64,000 bases of DNA, taken from NCBI GenBank assembly GCA_040507035.1, contig JBEVVR010000042.1, forward strand, positions 1-64,000, written 5' to 3'. The notes below the pieces were generated by a model. That model saw nothing but the letters and a program-made list of their open reading frames with translations. It had not been told where the DNA came from and did no database searches. Source of the DNA: Thiodiazotropha sp040507035 (lineage in GTDB: Bacteria; Pseudomonadota; Gammaproteobacteria; Chromatiales; Chromatiaceae). A program made the position numbers and the translations under genes. Of this stretch, positions 1 to 8,361 are shown one piece after another (position 1 is the stretch's first letter; each line of letters begins with the position of its first letter).

Positions 1-77
1 AGATCATCGAGTGTTTTCTCATTCACGGAAGGAATGGCTCTGTTCTCGATGAGGTCTCTGATAAGAGGTGATGACAT
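1..77 (-). CDS. HyaE/HupG-like hydrogenase accessory protein, N-terminal fragment (runs off the left edge)
   Basis: The minus strand opens with ATG at 77 and stays open to the window edge. The first 25 residues begin MSSPLIRDLIENRAIPSVNE and then read KTLDD. This resembles the start of the HyaE/HupG family, thioredoxin-fold chaperones that help export of the hydrogenase small subunit. The gene follows hupD and hupF on the same strand, where hupG/hyaE is expected. A MITE-like element ends 2-5 bp before this ATG, so the leader and ribosome-binding region come from the element. The family call rests on 25 residues plus context and is tentative. Confidence 0.5.
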   Translation of the reverse strand, partial: MSSPLIRDLIENRAIPSVNEKTLDD

Positions 78-79
78 AT

Positions 80-375
80 TAGGGCCTGTTAACACTAATC
101 CAATCGGCCCTGCTGGGACTATTTTTCCGTCCAGCAAGGCAGAATGAGCGTGGTGTAGTTATGCTACATGAGCGAATGATAACGCCGCTGGGCGGAAAAA
201 TAGCCCCAGCCCTTCGGGTTGCGCCCCGAAGGAAGTGCCCTTGGGGTGCGCCTGCAAAAGCGCCACTCGGCGTTGCTCGTCGTTCATTTGCAATTACCAA
301 ACTTCTCTCCTCGCGCCTTGATTGGCGCTTTTTCAGGCGCAACAGGGCCAATTGGATTAGTGTTAACAGGCCCTA
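80..375. mobile_element. MITE-like element with about 32-bp terminal inverted repeats and TA target duplication
   Basis: The ends are inverted copies. Positions 81-104 and 351-374 match perfectly over 24 bp (outer part agggcctgttaacactaatc), and the match continues to about 32 bp with one mismatch. The dinucleotide TA flanks both sides (80-81 and 374-375), as expected for IS630/Tc1-mariner-type insertion. The 0.29-kb interior has nested inverted repeats, for example 112-129 against the stretch near 193-210 and the hairpin around cccttcggg/cccgaagg. There is no convincing transposase; the open frames in both directions look like by-products of the repeats. It sits 9 bp after the hupF stop and directly before the next hydrogenase gene. 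Confidence 0.8.
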
Positions 376-383
376 TTCTCCTG

Positions 384-686
384 TTATTTAGCTGACCGGA
401 GATGTTCCGGTAGCTGAGGTTCACGATTAACCAGATCACTGAATAGATGATCGATCTCGCGCTCCCCCTGGAGTGCGAGATTGAGGGCCTGCAGTGCCTG
501 AGTTATCTCCCCTGCGCTCTCCTCGCTCAACACCTCGCGGGCGCTGTCGAGAAACACCAACAACCAACTGCCGATCCGCTGCTCACCAACGAGCAAGGTA
601 TCCACACGGCGGGTTTCACCCATTCCCTCGCAGACCGCATATCCCGGTTGGCTGGAGATCACCCGCATCGGCACACCGATACACAC
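384..686 (-). CDS. hupF: HypC/HupF family hydrogenase assembly chaperone
   Basis: This 100-residue protein starts MCIGVPMRV, the N-terminal Met-Cys motif of HypC/HybG/HupF chaperones; Cys2 binds the Fe(CN)2CO unit or the large-subunit precursor. It is slightly longer than typical HypC (about 75-90), which fits HupF, the paralogue that protects uptake-hydrogenase large subunit in the presence of oxygen. The start codon shares its A with the hupD stop, so translation is coupled. The partner is probably the HupL encoded at 32535-34331. The MITE-like element lies just downstream. Confidence 0.88.
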   Translation of the reverse strand: MCIGVPMRVISSQPGYAVCEGMGETRRVDTLLVGEQRIGSWLLVFLDSAREVLSEESAGEITQALQALNLALQGEREIDHLFSDLVNREPQLPEHLRSAK

Positions 687-1405
687 TACAGCTCACCTTT
701 GTTGCGGTACTTTTCCAGATGGGCATCCAGATCCACGCTCAACGTACCCTGCTCCCGGGAAACCGGACGATAGGCCAATTCGAACCTGGATGAGGTCAAC
801 ACCCTCGCATCACCGAAACGACAAGCCAGTTCCGCCGATGGCCGTTCAATCTCATACCGCTCGATATCGGAAATGGCCCCCTCTAGTCCGATATCCGGCT
901 TCAACGGGACATCGCGGCGTTCCGCCTCGATGCCGAAATCTGTCAGGTAGTCGAGAACCATCGCGATGGCGGGTTCAATCTGGTCACGAACGGCTTGATG
1001 CAGACTGCCGCCATAGTCTTCCAGTTCCACCGGCTGCACCCCCACCAGGAGCAGATTCTTCGGATAGTCGCCAAGCATCTCCGCCATGGCGAGTACCTCC
1101 TGAAATCCTGTCTGGTGCAGACTCACCTTCTTCGCGCCCATAAATTTGGGCACCTCAGCACCCTCGACCCGTTTCAGACTACCCCCGGGCAGGCCATAGT
1201 CGACGGCATCGAAGACCACCAGAATCTCAGACTCGCGGATATGCTGCACAAGATAGATACCTTGAGTGCCCCCATCGAGGAGTCGCACGTTATCGGGAAA
1301 CCTGTAGTTTTGCTGCAAAGATTCCAGGGCGCGTACACCAAATCCCTCATCTGCCCAAAGCAGGTTACCTATACCAAGGATCAGCACGTTGGGGGGATGT
1401 GGCAT
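686..1405 (-). CDS. hupD: Hydrogenase maturation endopeptidase HupD/HyaD family
   Basis: The N-terminal 160 residues show the M52 peptidase pattern: GIGNLLWADEGFG with the first nickel-sensing acidic residue, VVFDAVDYG with the second, and SLHQTGF with the His ligand. This enzyme trims the C-terminal peptide of the nickel-loaded large subunit; the target here is probably HupL, which still carries a 15-residue tail after its last ligand motif. At 239 residues it is about 40 longer than most HupD; the extra C-terminal stretch (about 170-239) is not recognised. It is first gene of the hupD-hupF-hupG order, with a sigma-54 promoter 40 bp upstream. Confidence 0.9.
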   Translation of the reverse strand: MPHPPNVLILGIGNLLWADEGFGVRALESLQQNYRFPDNVRLLDGGTQGIYLVQHIRESEILVVFDAVDYGLPGGSLKRVEGAEVPKFMGAKKVSLHQTGFQEVLAMAEMLGDYPKNLLLVGVQPVELEDYGGSLHQAVRDQIEPAIAMVLDYLTDFGIEAERRDVPLKPDIGLEGAISDIERYEIERPSAELACRFGDARVLTSSRFELAYRPVSREQGTLSVDLDAHLEKYRNKGEL

Positions 1406-1727
1406 TTCTGACTCCGGCAGGATGGCGGAAGATTACATCCCTATTGCAATCCACGCGCCAATCTGTGCTATGTGGGTTACTCTTTGTTTTTGGTAAGCTT
1501 TTTCTGAAGCAGAAGAATAAAAAAGACCAATACATGTAAACTTACTATCCATTTTATTCAGATTTTGTAATAAATCTATCCAATCTATACTTTAATAGAG
1601 ACTTTTCATCATCAATTGACCCAAAAAAATGGGGGTTTTAGCAACAGACTGCTGCGCAATAGGAAAGCAGCTTTACACTCAACCACCGCTTTGCCACAGT
1701 TATCATGACTTAGAAAGAGAGAATAAA
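1406..1727. other. Divergent intergenic region between hupD and the hemerythrin gene
   Basis: AT-rich after about 1490. It holds the hupD sigma-54 promoter (1445-1460) and presumably the promoter of the rightward hemerythrin gene. No open frame with protein-like features was found. Confidence 0.6.
1445..1460 (-). promoter_or_regulatory. Sigma-54 (-24/-12) promoter for hupD-hupF-hupG
   Basis: The minus strand reads TGGCGCGTGGATTGCA, matching the sigma-54 consensus TGGCACG-N4-TTGCA at GG, GC and spacing. The inferred transcription start lies near 1434, leaving a leader of about 30 nt before the hupD ATG. No activator gene is adjacent. Confidence 0.8.
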
Positions 1728-2135
1728 ATGCCGATCGTTACCTGGAGCGATGATTTCAATATCAATGTTAAAGAGATCGATGAGCAACATCAGAAAATGC
1801 TCGACATAGTCAACAATCTGCATATCGCGGTGGAGGCGGAGAAAGAAAAAGAGATCCTTAATGATCTATTGACCGAGCTGTATCAACACACACAGCTACA
1901 CTTCTCCACGGAAGAGGAGTTGATGAACAAATACGACTATCCGGGGTTTGAGCAGCACTTGCATGAACACAAGGTTCTGCTGCAGCACCTTGGCAATCTG
2001 GTAGCGGGGGTCTGCGGCGGGAAAAATCCCACATTCCGCTCCGACTATGATGTCTCCTCAGATTGGGTCCTCATCCATATCTTCAAAAGCGATAAAGACC
2101 TCGGCCTGTTTCTCAATGATCAGGGCGTGTTCTGA
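1728..2135 (+). CDS. Bacteriohemerythrin
   Basis: This 135-residue single-domain hemerythrin begins MPIVTWSDDFNINVKEIDEQH. Di-iron ligands are visible in order: H in DEQH, H in YQHTQLH, H and E in HFSTEEE, the HLHEH pair, and H and D in HIFKSDKDL. Such proteins bind O2 reversibly and may store oxygen or supply oxidases in microaerobic bacteria. The start at 1728 is chosen over an upstream in-frame start at 1629 because the family begins at this Met and a GAGAGAA ribosome-binding region precedes it. The C-terminus runs about 10 residues past the last ligands. It is a single-gene unit. Confidence 0.9.
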   Translation: MPIVTWSDDFNINVKEIDEQHQKMLDIVNNLHIAVEAEKEKEILNDLLTELYQHTQLHFSTEEELMNKYDYPGFEQHLHEHKVLLQHLGNLVAGVCGGKNPTFRSDYDVSSDWVLIHIFKSDKDLGLFLNDQGVF

Positions 2136-2598
2136 ACAAACTTCAGAGGGCTATCAAACGCACTCCGCAAACTAGCCTAGGCTTACAGGTTGAAATAAAA
2201 AGGCGGAAGAGCATAGCTCTCCCGCCCCATCTTCTACGCTAGACCAAAGTTATCGTAAGTTTAAGTCTTGATAACTCGGTTTCGACCATTTTTACATCGG
2301 TTGTCTCTCTCCTCTTCTTTTCACTAAGGTTTGTAAAAATCGTCACCTCAACACCTACATGAGATGACATAGATTACCTTTCAAGATATATACCAACAGG
2401 CTCGCTTAAAAATCCCGCTTAAAGCCTCTGGGCCAACACCAATAAATACCTGGCATCCAATACACTTAGCTAAAGCATCATGGATTTCCGCAAAAATCAC
2501 TAGTGTCCCCCCGGCCTGTGGTGTGCAGTTTCTGAACACAATATCGTGAAAATTTTACACAGCGGGATTTGTTGAATCTAAAGCAAAACCTTGACCCA
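2136..2598. other. Gene-free stretch between convergent genes
   Basis: It contains the hairpin at 2202-2226. Apart from that I see AT-rich sequence without an open frame of protein-like composition. Confidence 0.5.
2191..2226 (-). terminator. Hairpin with a U-run on the minus strand
   Basis: Positions 2202-2226 (ggcggaagagc and agctctcccgcc arms) form a near-palindromic stem, followed on the minus strand by TTTTTATTT. It has no U-run on the plus strand, so it fits termination of leftward transcription, although the nearest leftward gene ends 370 bp away. Confidence 0.5.
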
Positions 2599-3348
2599 TC
2601 ATTTCGATGACGATCTTAATCCAGATGGCGGATCCACGCGCACAGGCACACCTTTGGTGTCCAACGACATGATCCAGTTCACCAGCTCAACCGCATCCTC
2701 TCTTTTCAGCGCCACATTGGGTGGCATAAATTGCATGTTGACGTTTTCCCAAACTTTCTGGTTACCCTGTGTGCCTTGAAGTATCGACTCCAGCAGTCTG
2801 TCCCGACTTTCCGGTCTCTCTTTGTAGTGGGCCGCCACCTCTCTGAAGGAGGGAGCGAGGGGAATGACCCGAGACTCCTTCACCGGCTCGATGCGATGAC
2901 AGATCGTACACCCGCTTACAGTGGAGAGGGTCAGCATCCTGTCATGCTGTGCAAGCTTGTTGGCCAATTCAGGGTCGATCTCAAGTTCGAGTATCCAGTG
3001 AACCAGTGCCGCTGCATTTTGCCGTGAGACATTTACATTGGGCGGCATAAACCGCATACCCACCTTACCACTCCATGCCTGATCCTGATAAACCGTGCCG
3101 TGCAGGACCCGATCCAGCAATCGACTAAATGCACTTTTCTCGCTGTTGTAGCGCAATGCTATCTCCTGATAACTTGGCGCGAGGGGTAGATCATCACTGT
3201 TGGGATCAGGTGCTATCTTGTGACAAATGAAACAGCCGGACGCATTTGCCAAGGCCAACATCTGCTGATCCTTTGCCTCCGCCGCGGAAAACAAAAAGAT
3301 TGCCACTGCTGCAAATACGCGGGTTAAAGACAACTTCAGCCTGGCCAT
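2599..3348 (-). CDS. Secreted diheme cytochrome c (two c551-like domains)
   Basis: This 249-residue protein has a signal peptide (MARLKLSLTRVFAAVAIFLF, ending near AEA) and two homologous halves of about 105 residues. Each half carries one heme site: CFICH in the first, CTICH in the second. Each half also has an RFMPPNV or QFMPPNV segment supplying the axial Met, and ends in an ALVHWIL or ELVNWIM helix. The repeated structure indicates a tandem duplication of a small class I cytochrome. It should act as a periplasmic electron carrier. I start it at 3348, where the signal peptide begins, not at the upstream Met at 3378. No neighbour identifies its partner. Confidence 0.85.
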   Translation of the reverse strand: MARLKLSLTRVFAAVAIFLFSAAEAKDQQMLALANASGCFICHKIAPDPNSDDLPLAPSYQEIALRYNSEKSAFSRLLDRVLHGTVYQDQAWSGKVGMRFMPPNVNVSRQNAAALVHWILELEIDPELANKLAQHDRMLTLSTVSGCTICHRIEPVKESRVIPLAPSFREVAAHYKERPESRDRLLESILQGTQGNQKVWENVNMQFMPPNVALKREDAVELVNWIMSLDTKGVPVRVDPPSGLRSSSK

Positions 3349-3445
3349 TGTTTCTATCTCCCTGGGTTGGAATAGCACTGAGATTCTCGGCTTGGTGATA
3401 TCTTTAATCCGATAGCAACAACTGTGCCCGCATTAATAGGCTTTG

Positions 3446-3505
3446 CTGGGGCAGGGCCCCAATCCACACAAAGATATGGTCTGTAGGGTGGGGCCCTGCC
3501 CCACC
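3446..3505. repeat. Pair of GC-rich palindromes in inverted orientation (REP-like)
   Basis: The palindrome tggggcagggcccca at 3447-3461 is followed by ggtggggccctgccccacc within 3486-3505. The two form a long potential hairpin. A near-identical copy lies at 35688-35707. They sit between the diheme cytochrome and ExbB-like genes. Confidence 0.65.
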
Positions 3506-3705
3506 AAAACAGGGTGATCACCACAGAATATTCTCTTACCAATCCAATCCCAAAACGTATGCGCCATCCACCTCGAATCCCAGCTCTACTGGGATCGGTA
3601 TTGTTCAAAAACGGCAGAGCATGCTCCATTAATGAACATTTAGCCAAGTACCGAAGTTGGCCGCCTTCAGTCCAGCCGAGGCACTATAGGACGCTCACGA
3701 ATGGC

Positions 3706-4503
3706 ATGGAGAATGCAATCCATTCAAACGAAAAGAATGACTCAAACAATAGAGAGATCGTCGAATTGCGACAGGCCGATGCAACCCATACCCTGTTTCT
3801 TCAGTGGTTACTGCTGTTAGGGACCATGTTGTTTGTCGGCTGGTTATTCTGGGACCAGGGGCTACTACAGGCCGCCTTGTTGTCGGATCCAACGCACATC
3901 ACCCTGATCATCCTGCTGCTATTCACCACTGCTACCGCTCACTGTGCGGCAAGGACGCTGTTTCTCTCCCGACAGCGAGATGCCCTGGATAGGATAATCG
4001 AGTTTGTTTCCAGCAACCCAGCCATTCCGGGAAGCAACATCAGTTGGGTAGAAAACCGACTACCCGCAACAGAATCCCTCGCCGGCCAGATGTTCATCGG
4101 ACTCGCAAGCAATAAGGAAGCAGGTGACAAACAGTCAGATAAAGAGGGGCAATTACTGGCACAGGTCATGGCGGAACAGGCAAGGGGCCAGCATGAGATT
4201 GGGTGGTTCATCTGCGGACTGCTGGTAAAGCTTGGCCTGCTTGGCACCGTGGTCGGATTCGTGCTGATGCTGGCACCAGTGGCGGAACTGGAGTCTTTCG
4301 ACCAATCCGACATTCAGGGTTTGTTGCAGCGGATGACAACTGGTATGGGGGTTGCCCTGAATACCACCCTGATGGGACTCAGCTGCAGCATGCTACTCGG
4401 AATACAATATCTGATGCTCGATCGTGCCGCGGATCGTCTGGTTGCTAAAGCCGTCCAATTCAGTGAAACCCGCCTATTCAAAGCAGCACACATGGACGCA
4501 TAG
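3706..4503 (+). CDS. MotA/TolQ/ExbB-type proton channel protein
   Basis: This 265-residue inner-membrane protein has a hydrophobic pair near residues 30-85 and the family's signature helices in the C-terminal half: a segment reading LGLLGTVVGFVLMLAPVAEL, then a stretch with GMGVALNTTLMGLSCSMLLGI. These correspond to the MotA_ExbB domain, which forms a proton-conducting pentamer around an ExbD-type dimer. The start at 3706 is the Met before the first charged segment; a longer start at 3514 lacks support. It heads a four-gene set (3706-6326) whose second product looks like a diverged ExbD. No TonB or biopolymer-uptake partner is adjacent, so the process it energises is unknown. Confidence 0.75.
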   Translation: MENAIHSNEKNDSNNREIVELRQADATHTLFLQWLLLLGTMLFVGWLFWDQGLLQAALLSDPTHITLIILLLFTTATAHCAARTLFLSRQRDALDRIIEFVSSNPAIPGSNISWVENRLPATESLAGQMFIGLASNKEAGDKQSDKEGQLLAQVMAEQARGQHEIGWFICGLLVKLGLLGTVVGFVLMLAPVAELESFDQSDIQGLLQRMTTGMGVALNTTLMGLSCSMLLGIQYLMLDRAADRLVAKAVQFSETRLFKAAHMDA

Positions 4504-4507
4504 TCTG

Positions 4508-5116
4508 ATGGCGATGTTTCGCAGCAGCCGTCACTTCGACACCGATCCCTTCACCGACCTGTTGTTCAACGCACTGCTCGCATTCACCTTTCTTTTTCTC
4601 ATCGCTTTGATGTTTCTGAATCCGCCGGCGAAGAGCGGCACCATCAATCCCAAGGCTGATTTCCTAATCTCGGTAACCTGGGCCGACAACAGCCCCGACG
4701 ACATCGATACCTGGATCGAGGGCCCGAGCGGTGAACTGGTCTGGTTCAAAAATCCCCAGGCCAGTCTGATGCATCTCGACAGAGATGATCGTGGCATGGC
4801 AAATGACACCCTGCTCATCGACGGCCAAACCATTACCAATCCCTTGAACCAGGAGATCGTTACCATTCGCGGACGTCCGCCGGGAGAGTATGTGGTCAAC
4901 ATTCACTACTACAACAGCAAGACACTGCAGACTGTACCGGTAACCGTCTATCTTGCCGAAGTCAATCCCGCACTGAAGGTACTGCATTATGCAACCCTAA
5001 ACCTGCAACGGGTGGGCGAAGAGAAGACCGCGGTACGCTTCACCATAGGCACCGACGGCAAGGTCAGCAACATCAATACACTCGAAAAATCGATTGTCCA
5101 GGTAGGAAAGCTATGA
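4508..5116 (+). CDS. ExbD/TolR-like single-pass membrane protein with large periplasmic domain
   Basis: 202 residues. A transmembrane segment follows a DPFTDLLFNALLAFTFLF stretch near residues 10-35. The Asp at the start of the helix, in a PFTDLLFN context, matches the protonatable Asp of ExbD/TolR (typically PLIDVxFxLLxFF). The rest is a beta-rich periplasmic domain with DDIDTWIEGPSG and PPGEYVVNIHYYN motifs, reminiscent of DUF2135/YfaP-like folds. It starts 4 bp after the ExbB-like gene and its stop overlaps the next start (ATGA), so the genes are coupled. The ExbD assignment is an inference from helix position, the Asp and context. Confidence 0.6.
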   Translation: MAMFRSSRHFDTDPFTDLLFNALLAFTFLFLIALMFLNPPAKSGTINPKADFLISVTWADNSPDDIDTWIEGPSGELVWFKNPQASLMHLDRDDRGMANDTLLIDGQTITNPLNQEIVTIRGRPPGEYVVNIHYYNSKTLQTVPVTVYLAEVNPALKVLHYATLNLQRVGEEKTAVRFTIGTDGKVSNINTLEKSIVQVGKL

Positions 5117-5628
5117 TTGAGTCTCTGCTATTACTGCTGCTTGCCTATGTCGCCCTGGCCGCATTGGTGGGCGCGGCATTGATAGCGAGCCGCTTCCACC
5201 TGCTGATCAAAGCAGTCATCGTTGTCTTCACCACCGCGCTCTACTTCATCACTTACCAAGGATGGCTGACTATTCAGGGCTGGCCTGCACGGGTCGATGT
5301 GCCACAGCGCTTTCTGCTTCATGCATCCGTAGTCGATGAACCCGATAAGAACAGCGGCTCCCCCGGTTCTATTACGTTATGGGCCACCGATCTCAGCAGT
5401 GGAGAACCTGCGGAGAATCCTCGAGCTTACCACCTCGATTACAATAAGGAGCTTCACAGCGCACTGGATGAAGCACTGCGTAACATGCGCAACGGTATAG
5501 TCCAGCTCGGCAGAAAGCGCGCTGTAGCAAAGCAGCCGGAACAACCCCTCGACTTTACCCGCATTGGAGAACGCCGGGAGAGGATCGAGATCTACTCACT
5601 TCCCGATCCCGCACTCCCGGAAAAATGA
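5113..5628 (+). CDS. Inner-membrane protein of the ExbB/D-like operon, unknown function
   Basis: 171 residues with two transmembrane segments (about 3-25 and 30-50), then a soluble region of about 120 residues, probably periplasmic, containing charged residues and the motif LDEALRNMRNGIVQLG. I do not recognise the family. Four-base overlaps with both neighbouring genes imply a stoichiometric relationship with the ExbD-like protein and the lipoprotein. Confidence 0.6.
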   Translation: MIESLLLLLLAYVALAALVGAALIASRFHLLIKAVIVVFTTALYFITYQGWLTIQGWPARVDVPQRFLLHASVVDEPDKNSGSPGSITLWATDLSSGEPAENPRAYHLDYNKELHSALDEALRNMRNGIVQLGRKRAVAKQPEQPLDFTRIGERRERIEIYSLPDPALPEK

Positions 5629-6326
5629 ATATCTCAGCCGTCACGATCCCTTTAATTCTGCTGTTCGCTTCCTGCTCGAACCCATCGATTGAGAGTTCGA
5701 ACTACTTTCCATTAGTACGGGGGCTGCACTGGGACTATCTCGTTACCAGTCGGGTCGGAGATGCGGTGGAGTATTCCAATTTTTCAATTCACACAGGAAG
5801 CAAGGAGTCGATAGACGGTATTCCCTATGCGGTGCGTATTACCAGCGACGGCACCCGTTACTACATTGGCAAAAACAGTAGCGGTGTCTACCGCGGAGCT
5901 AAGCGGACCTTGGTCGAAAGCAGACCGAGTATCGATAACTCGCCCCACTGGATACTGAAATACCCGTTGCGGAAAGGTACCCATTGGAGTAACCCTACTC
6001 ATCCTTTTGTTCTGCGCCGAGTCTATCCCTACGAAGAGCGGCTGACCCGGGGGATGAATCTTAAAATGAGCTACCAGATCGCTGCCGACAATGAGACTGT
6101 GATCGTTCCCGCCGGACGCTTCGTTAACTGCATCCGGGTTGAGGGCGAGGCAAATTTCACCCTCTATGCGGATGCCAACACCGGTTACGAGGAGATATTC
6201 ATCAATACTACAGAATGGTATGCTCCCGGTGTTGGTCTGATTAAGTTGATAAGGGAGGAGCCGCTATCGAATGATGTCTATGCAGGTGGTAAACTGGTCT
6301 ATGAATTGAAGTCCCTACACCACTGA
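5625..6326 (+). CDS. Lipoprotein of the ExbB/D-like operon, unknown function
   Basis: 233 residues. The N-terminus MNISAVTIPLILLFASCSNP carries a lipobox (LFASC), with Ser-Asn after the Cys, which fits outer-membrane sorting. The body is beta-rich and includes YFPLVRGLHWDY, a pattern seen in bacterial secreted proteins measuring around 200 residues, and a C-terminal WYAPGVGLIKL motif common to such lipoproteins. It is the last gene of the operon and could link the inner-membrane motor to the outer membrane; that role is inferred from order only. Confidence 0.65.
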   Translation: MNISAVTIPLILLFASCSNPSIESSNYFPLVRGLHWDYLVTSRVGDAVEYSNFSIHTGSKESIDGIPYAVRITSDGTRYYIGKNSSGVYRGAKRTLVESRPSIDNSPHWILKYPLRKGTHWSNPTHPFVLRRVYPYEERLTRGMNLKMSYQIAADNETVIVPAGRFVNCIRVEGEANFTLYADANTGYEEIFINTTEWYAPGVGLIKLIREEPLSNDVYAGGKLVYELKSLHH

Positions 6327-6533
6327 ATAGAATATCTCTCATAACCGTTACACCAAGAGTCTCTGCAGTGATTGATGGTTAAAAAGTGGGCACCATGACG
6401 CTTTAATGACAATTAATCTCATTAAAAAACAGGATCACTGACCTATTTTGCTATTTTTGCGCCCCTTTATAGTGGATTAATAAATTCCCATTCTATATAT
6501 TTAAGCAATTAACAGTTCTCTCTAGCAAACGGA

Positions 6534-7127
6534 ATGCAAAAAATAACACCCTATCCGCAAATTCTAGAATTCTTAACCAAGCTAGTTGACGAGAATAGGA
6601 GCGGCACGCTGTTTATCCGCTCTGAAGACAATCACGCAATCACTATCGCTTTGGATAGTGGCAGGATTATTGCGCTCTACTATGGAGCAAAGCGAGGCCA
6701 CAAGGCCATCCCTCTGATAAGTAGCATTTCAGGGGGTAGTTATAGGCTTGAAGAATCTAATTTGGTTGGCATCTACCATGACCTCCCTTCAACACCAGAG
6801 TTACTCAATCTTCTAAGAAACCCGCACAGCCCTAATAAACCCAAGCCAACTACCTCTTCCGCTGCCATATCCAGTGATGAGGTGATACGGGAGGAGCAGA
6901 AGGATATCCTATGCCAAGAGCTGAAAAGCCTGCTGGTACAGCATATGGGGCCCATTGCTGAGTTAGTATTTGATGATATTGCGGATGAAGTAGGTGACTT
7001 CTGCGCCACCCCCCAACTAACAGAGGACCTGATTAACAAGCTCTCGGAAGAGATCGACAATGCCACCGATGAGGAGCAATTCAGGAACCAGGCCTATGTG
7101 ACCCTGAACAAAATCCTGAATAGTTGA
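6534..7127 (+). CDS. DUF4388-like cytoplasmic protein
   Basis: 197 residues, no signal or membrane segment. The N-terminal 90 residues (FLTKLVDENRSGTLFIRSED, then ITIALDSGRIIALYYGAKRG) resemble the DUF4388/PATAN type found in gliding and twitching regulators. A linker of Ser, Pro and Lys follows. The C-terminal helical domain (LVQHMGPIAELVFDDIADEV onward) resembles the tail found with such proteins in type IV pilus response regulators. No receiver domain is present and no pilus gene is nearby. It stands alone with an AT-rich upstream region. Confidence 0.55.
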   Translation: MQKITPYPQILEFLTKLVDENRSGTLFIRSEDNHAITIALDSGRIIALYYGAKRGHKAIPLISSISGGSYRLEESNLVGIYHDLPSTPELLNLLRNPHSPNKPKPTTSSAAISSDEVIREEQKDILCQELKSLLVQHMGPIAELVFDDIADEVGDFCATPQLTEDLINKLSEEIDNATDEEQFRNQAYVTLNKILNS

Positions 7128-7180
7128 TCCTCTTCACGTTATGCATGAGAATCTGGATTTTAGACCTATATCCCGTGTTG

Positions 7181-8089
7181 TCATGAGGAGTTACGCTTCA
7201 TCCTCTTCATTGCGGTAACAAGACTGCGGCGCATCAGCTCAAAGGCAATTGCCAGATCACCAATCTCATCTTTACGATCTCGCACATGCACCTCACGCCT
7301 GAGGTCTCCGTGGCTAACGGCCTTGGCCACCGTCGTTATCTCTGTGATTGGTTCCAGTATCAAGCGACGAACCAGGCGGTTGACGACAATAAAGAGAACC
7401 GCAAACAGCAAGGTGATTGCGCCGATCACGATCAAGCTTCGCTTAATGGTCAGGGCCTGCACATCCTCCAAGGGGACGCCCACTACGCTGACACCCACCA
7501 CTTCACCGGATTGGTAGCCATAGCCACTCTCCGTGCCGTACATGGCGGTTACATCCTCAGGCGCCTGTTCGGGTTTACCATGACAGCGCAGGCAACCTTT
7601 TTTACTCACCTTTGGAGCAGAACTCACCAGGTAGTTGCGCCCTTCGATCACACCGTCGGTGGTCACCAACTCCATGGTTCGGTCATTGCGGAACTGTTTT
7701 AACAGGTCAGCTTCCAACCCTTTTACTATATTGTTTGGATTCAATGGGTTATCAGATGTATTACTGATGTAGTATTGAGGCTGACTCTGTCTGAGATAAT
7801 TTGCGACCCGGGATGTAGCCACGATGCCTGAAAAGGATGGAGAATAGAAAATCTGCTCCTTCATAAAGTGTGGCCGAAGATCGTTAGCCACAAAGCTCTG
7901 AATCGACTTCACCACATCGACCAGCAGAACCAGCTCTTGTTCCGCTCGCTTATAGACTTGCATCTTGGTAATAAAATAGATGAGCGGCGTGGTAACAAGC
8001 ACAGTCGCAAGGTACATCAGAACAAGTGACTGGTTGAAACGTTTTGCCAGGCTCTGGCGCTTATCCTGCTTAGACGATTGTTGTGCCAC
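7181..8089 (-). CDS. Heme-binding Tll0287-like (DUF3365) sensor protein with HAMP domain, no output domain
   Basis: 302 residues. Helix 1 lies near residues 22-42. A periplasmic domain follows, ending in GCLRCHGKPEQAP, a c-type heme site, then a second helix (IVIGAITLLFAVLFIVVNRL, about 222-243). A HAMP domain comes after it (PITEITTVAKAVSHGDLRRE and DEIGDLAIAFELMRRSL). This is the DUF3365/Tll0287-like layout, usually joined to a kinase, cyclase or chemotaxis domain, but here the protein ends about 20 residues after HAMP. The signal may go to a separate protein; the divergent diguanylate cyclase next door is a candidate by proximity only. Confidence 0.75.
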   Translation of the reverse strand: MAQQSSKQDKRQSLAKRFNQSLVLMYLATVLVTTPLIYFITKMQVYKRAEQELVLLVDVVKSIQSFVANDLRPHFMKEQIFYSPSFSGIVATSRVANYLRQSQPQYYISNTSDNPLNPNNIVKGLEADLLKQFRNDRTMELVTTDGVIEGRNYLVSSAPKVSKKGCLRCHGKPEQAPEDVTAMYGTESGYGYQSGEVVGVSVVGVPLEDVQALTIKRSLIVIGAITLLFAVLFIVVNRLVRRLILEPITEITTVAKAVSHGDLRREVHVRDRKDEIGDLAIAFELMRRSLVTAMKRMKRNSS

Positions 8090-8361
8090 TATGCTGTCCT
8101 CTCACTACTTTCCATTTCCAATGCATAAACAGACCATCTGCAGATGGATTCTATCAACAATCAGCACACGTTTACCATCGCTATGTAAGTCGCTGACGCA
8201 TCGATGCGGGAGAGATGAATAGCGACCCAAGCCAGCCTAGAGGTCATCTCCGGTCTGTTCAAGCGACTGCTTTTCATCTATGCTCAGATGGTGCAACGGA
8301 AGGCTATCCATACATATCGCACATACAAACCTATGGCCTTTTCTAAGTTGCAATCCATCCC

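Noticed and set aside
80..391. Two overlapping frames of 76 and 90 codons inside the MITE
   Set aside because: Both run through the terminal inverted repeats on opposite strands and lack transposase features.
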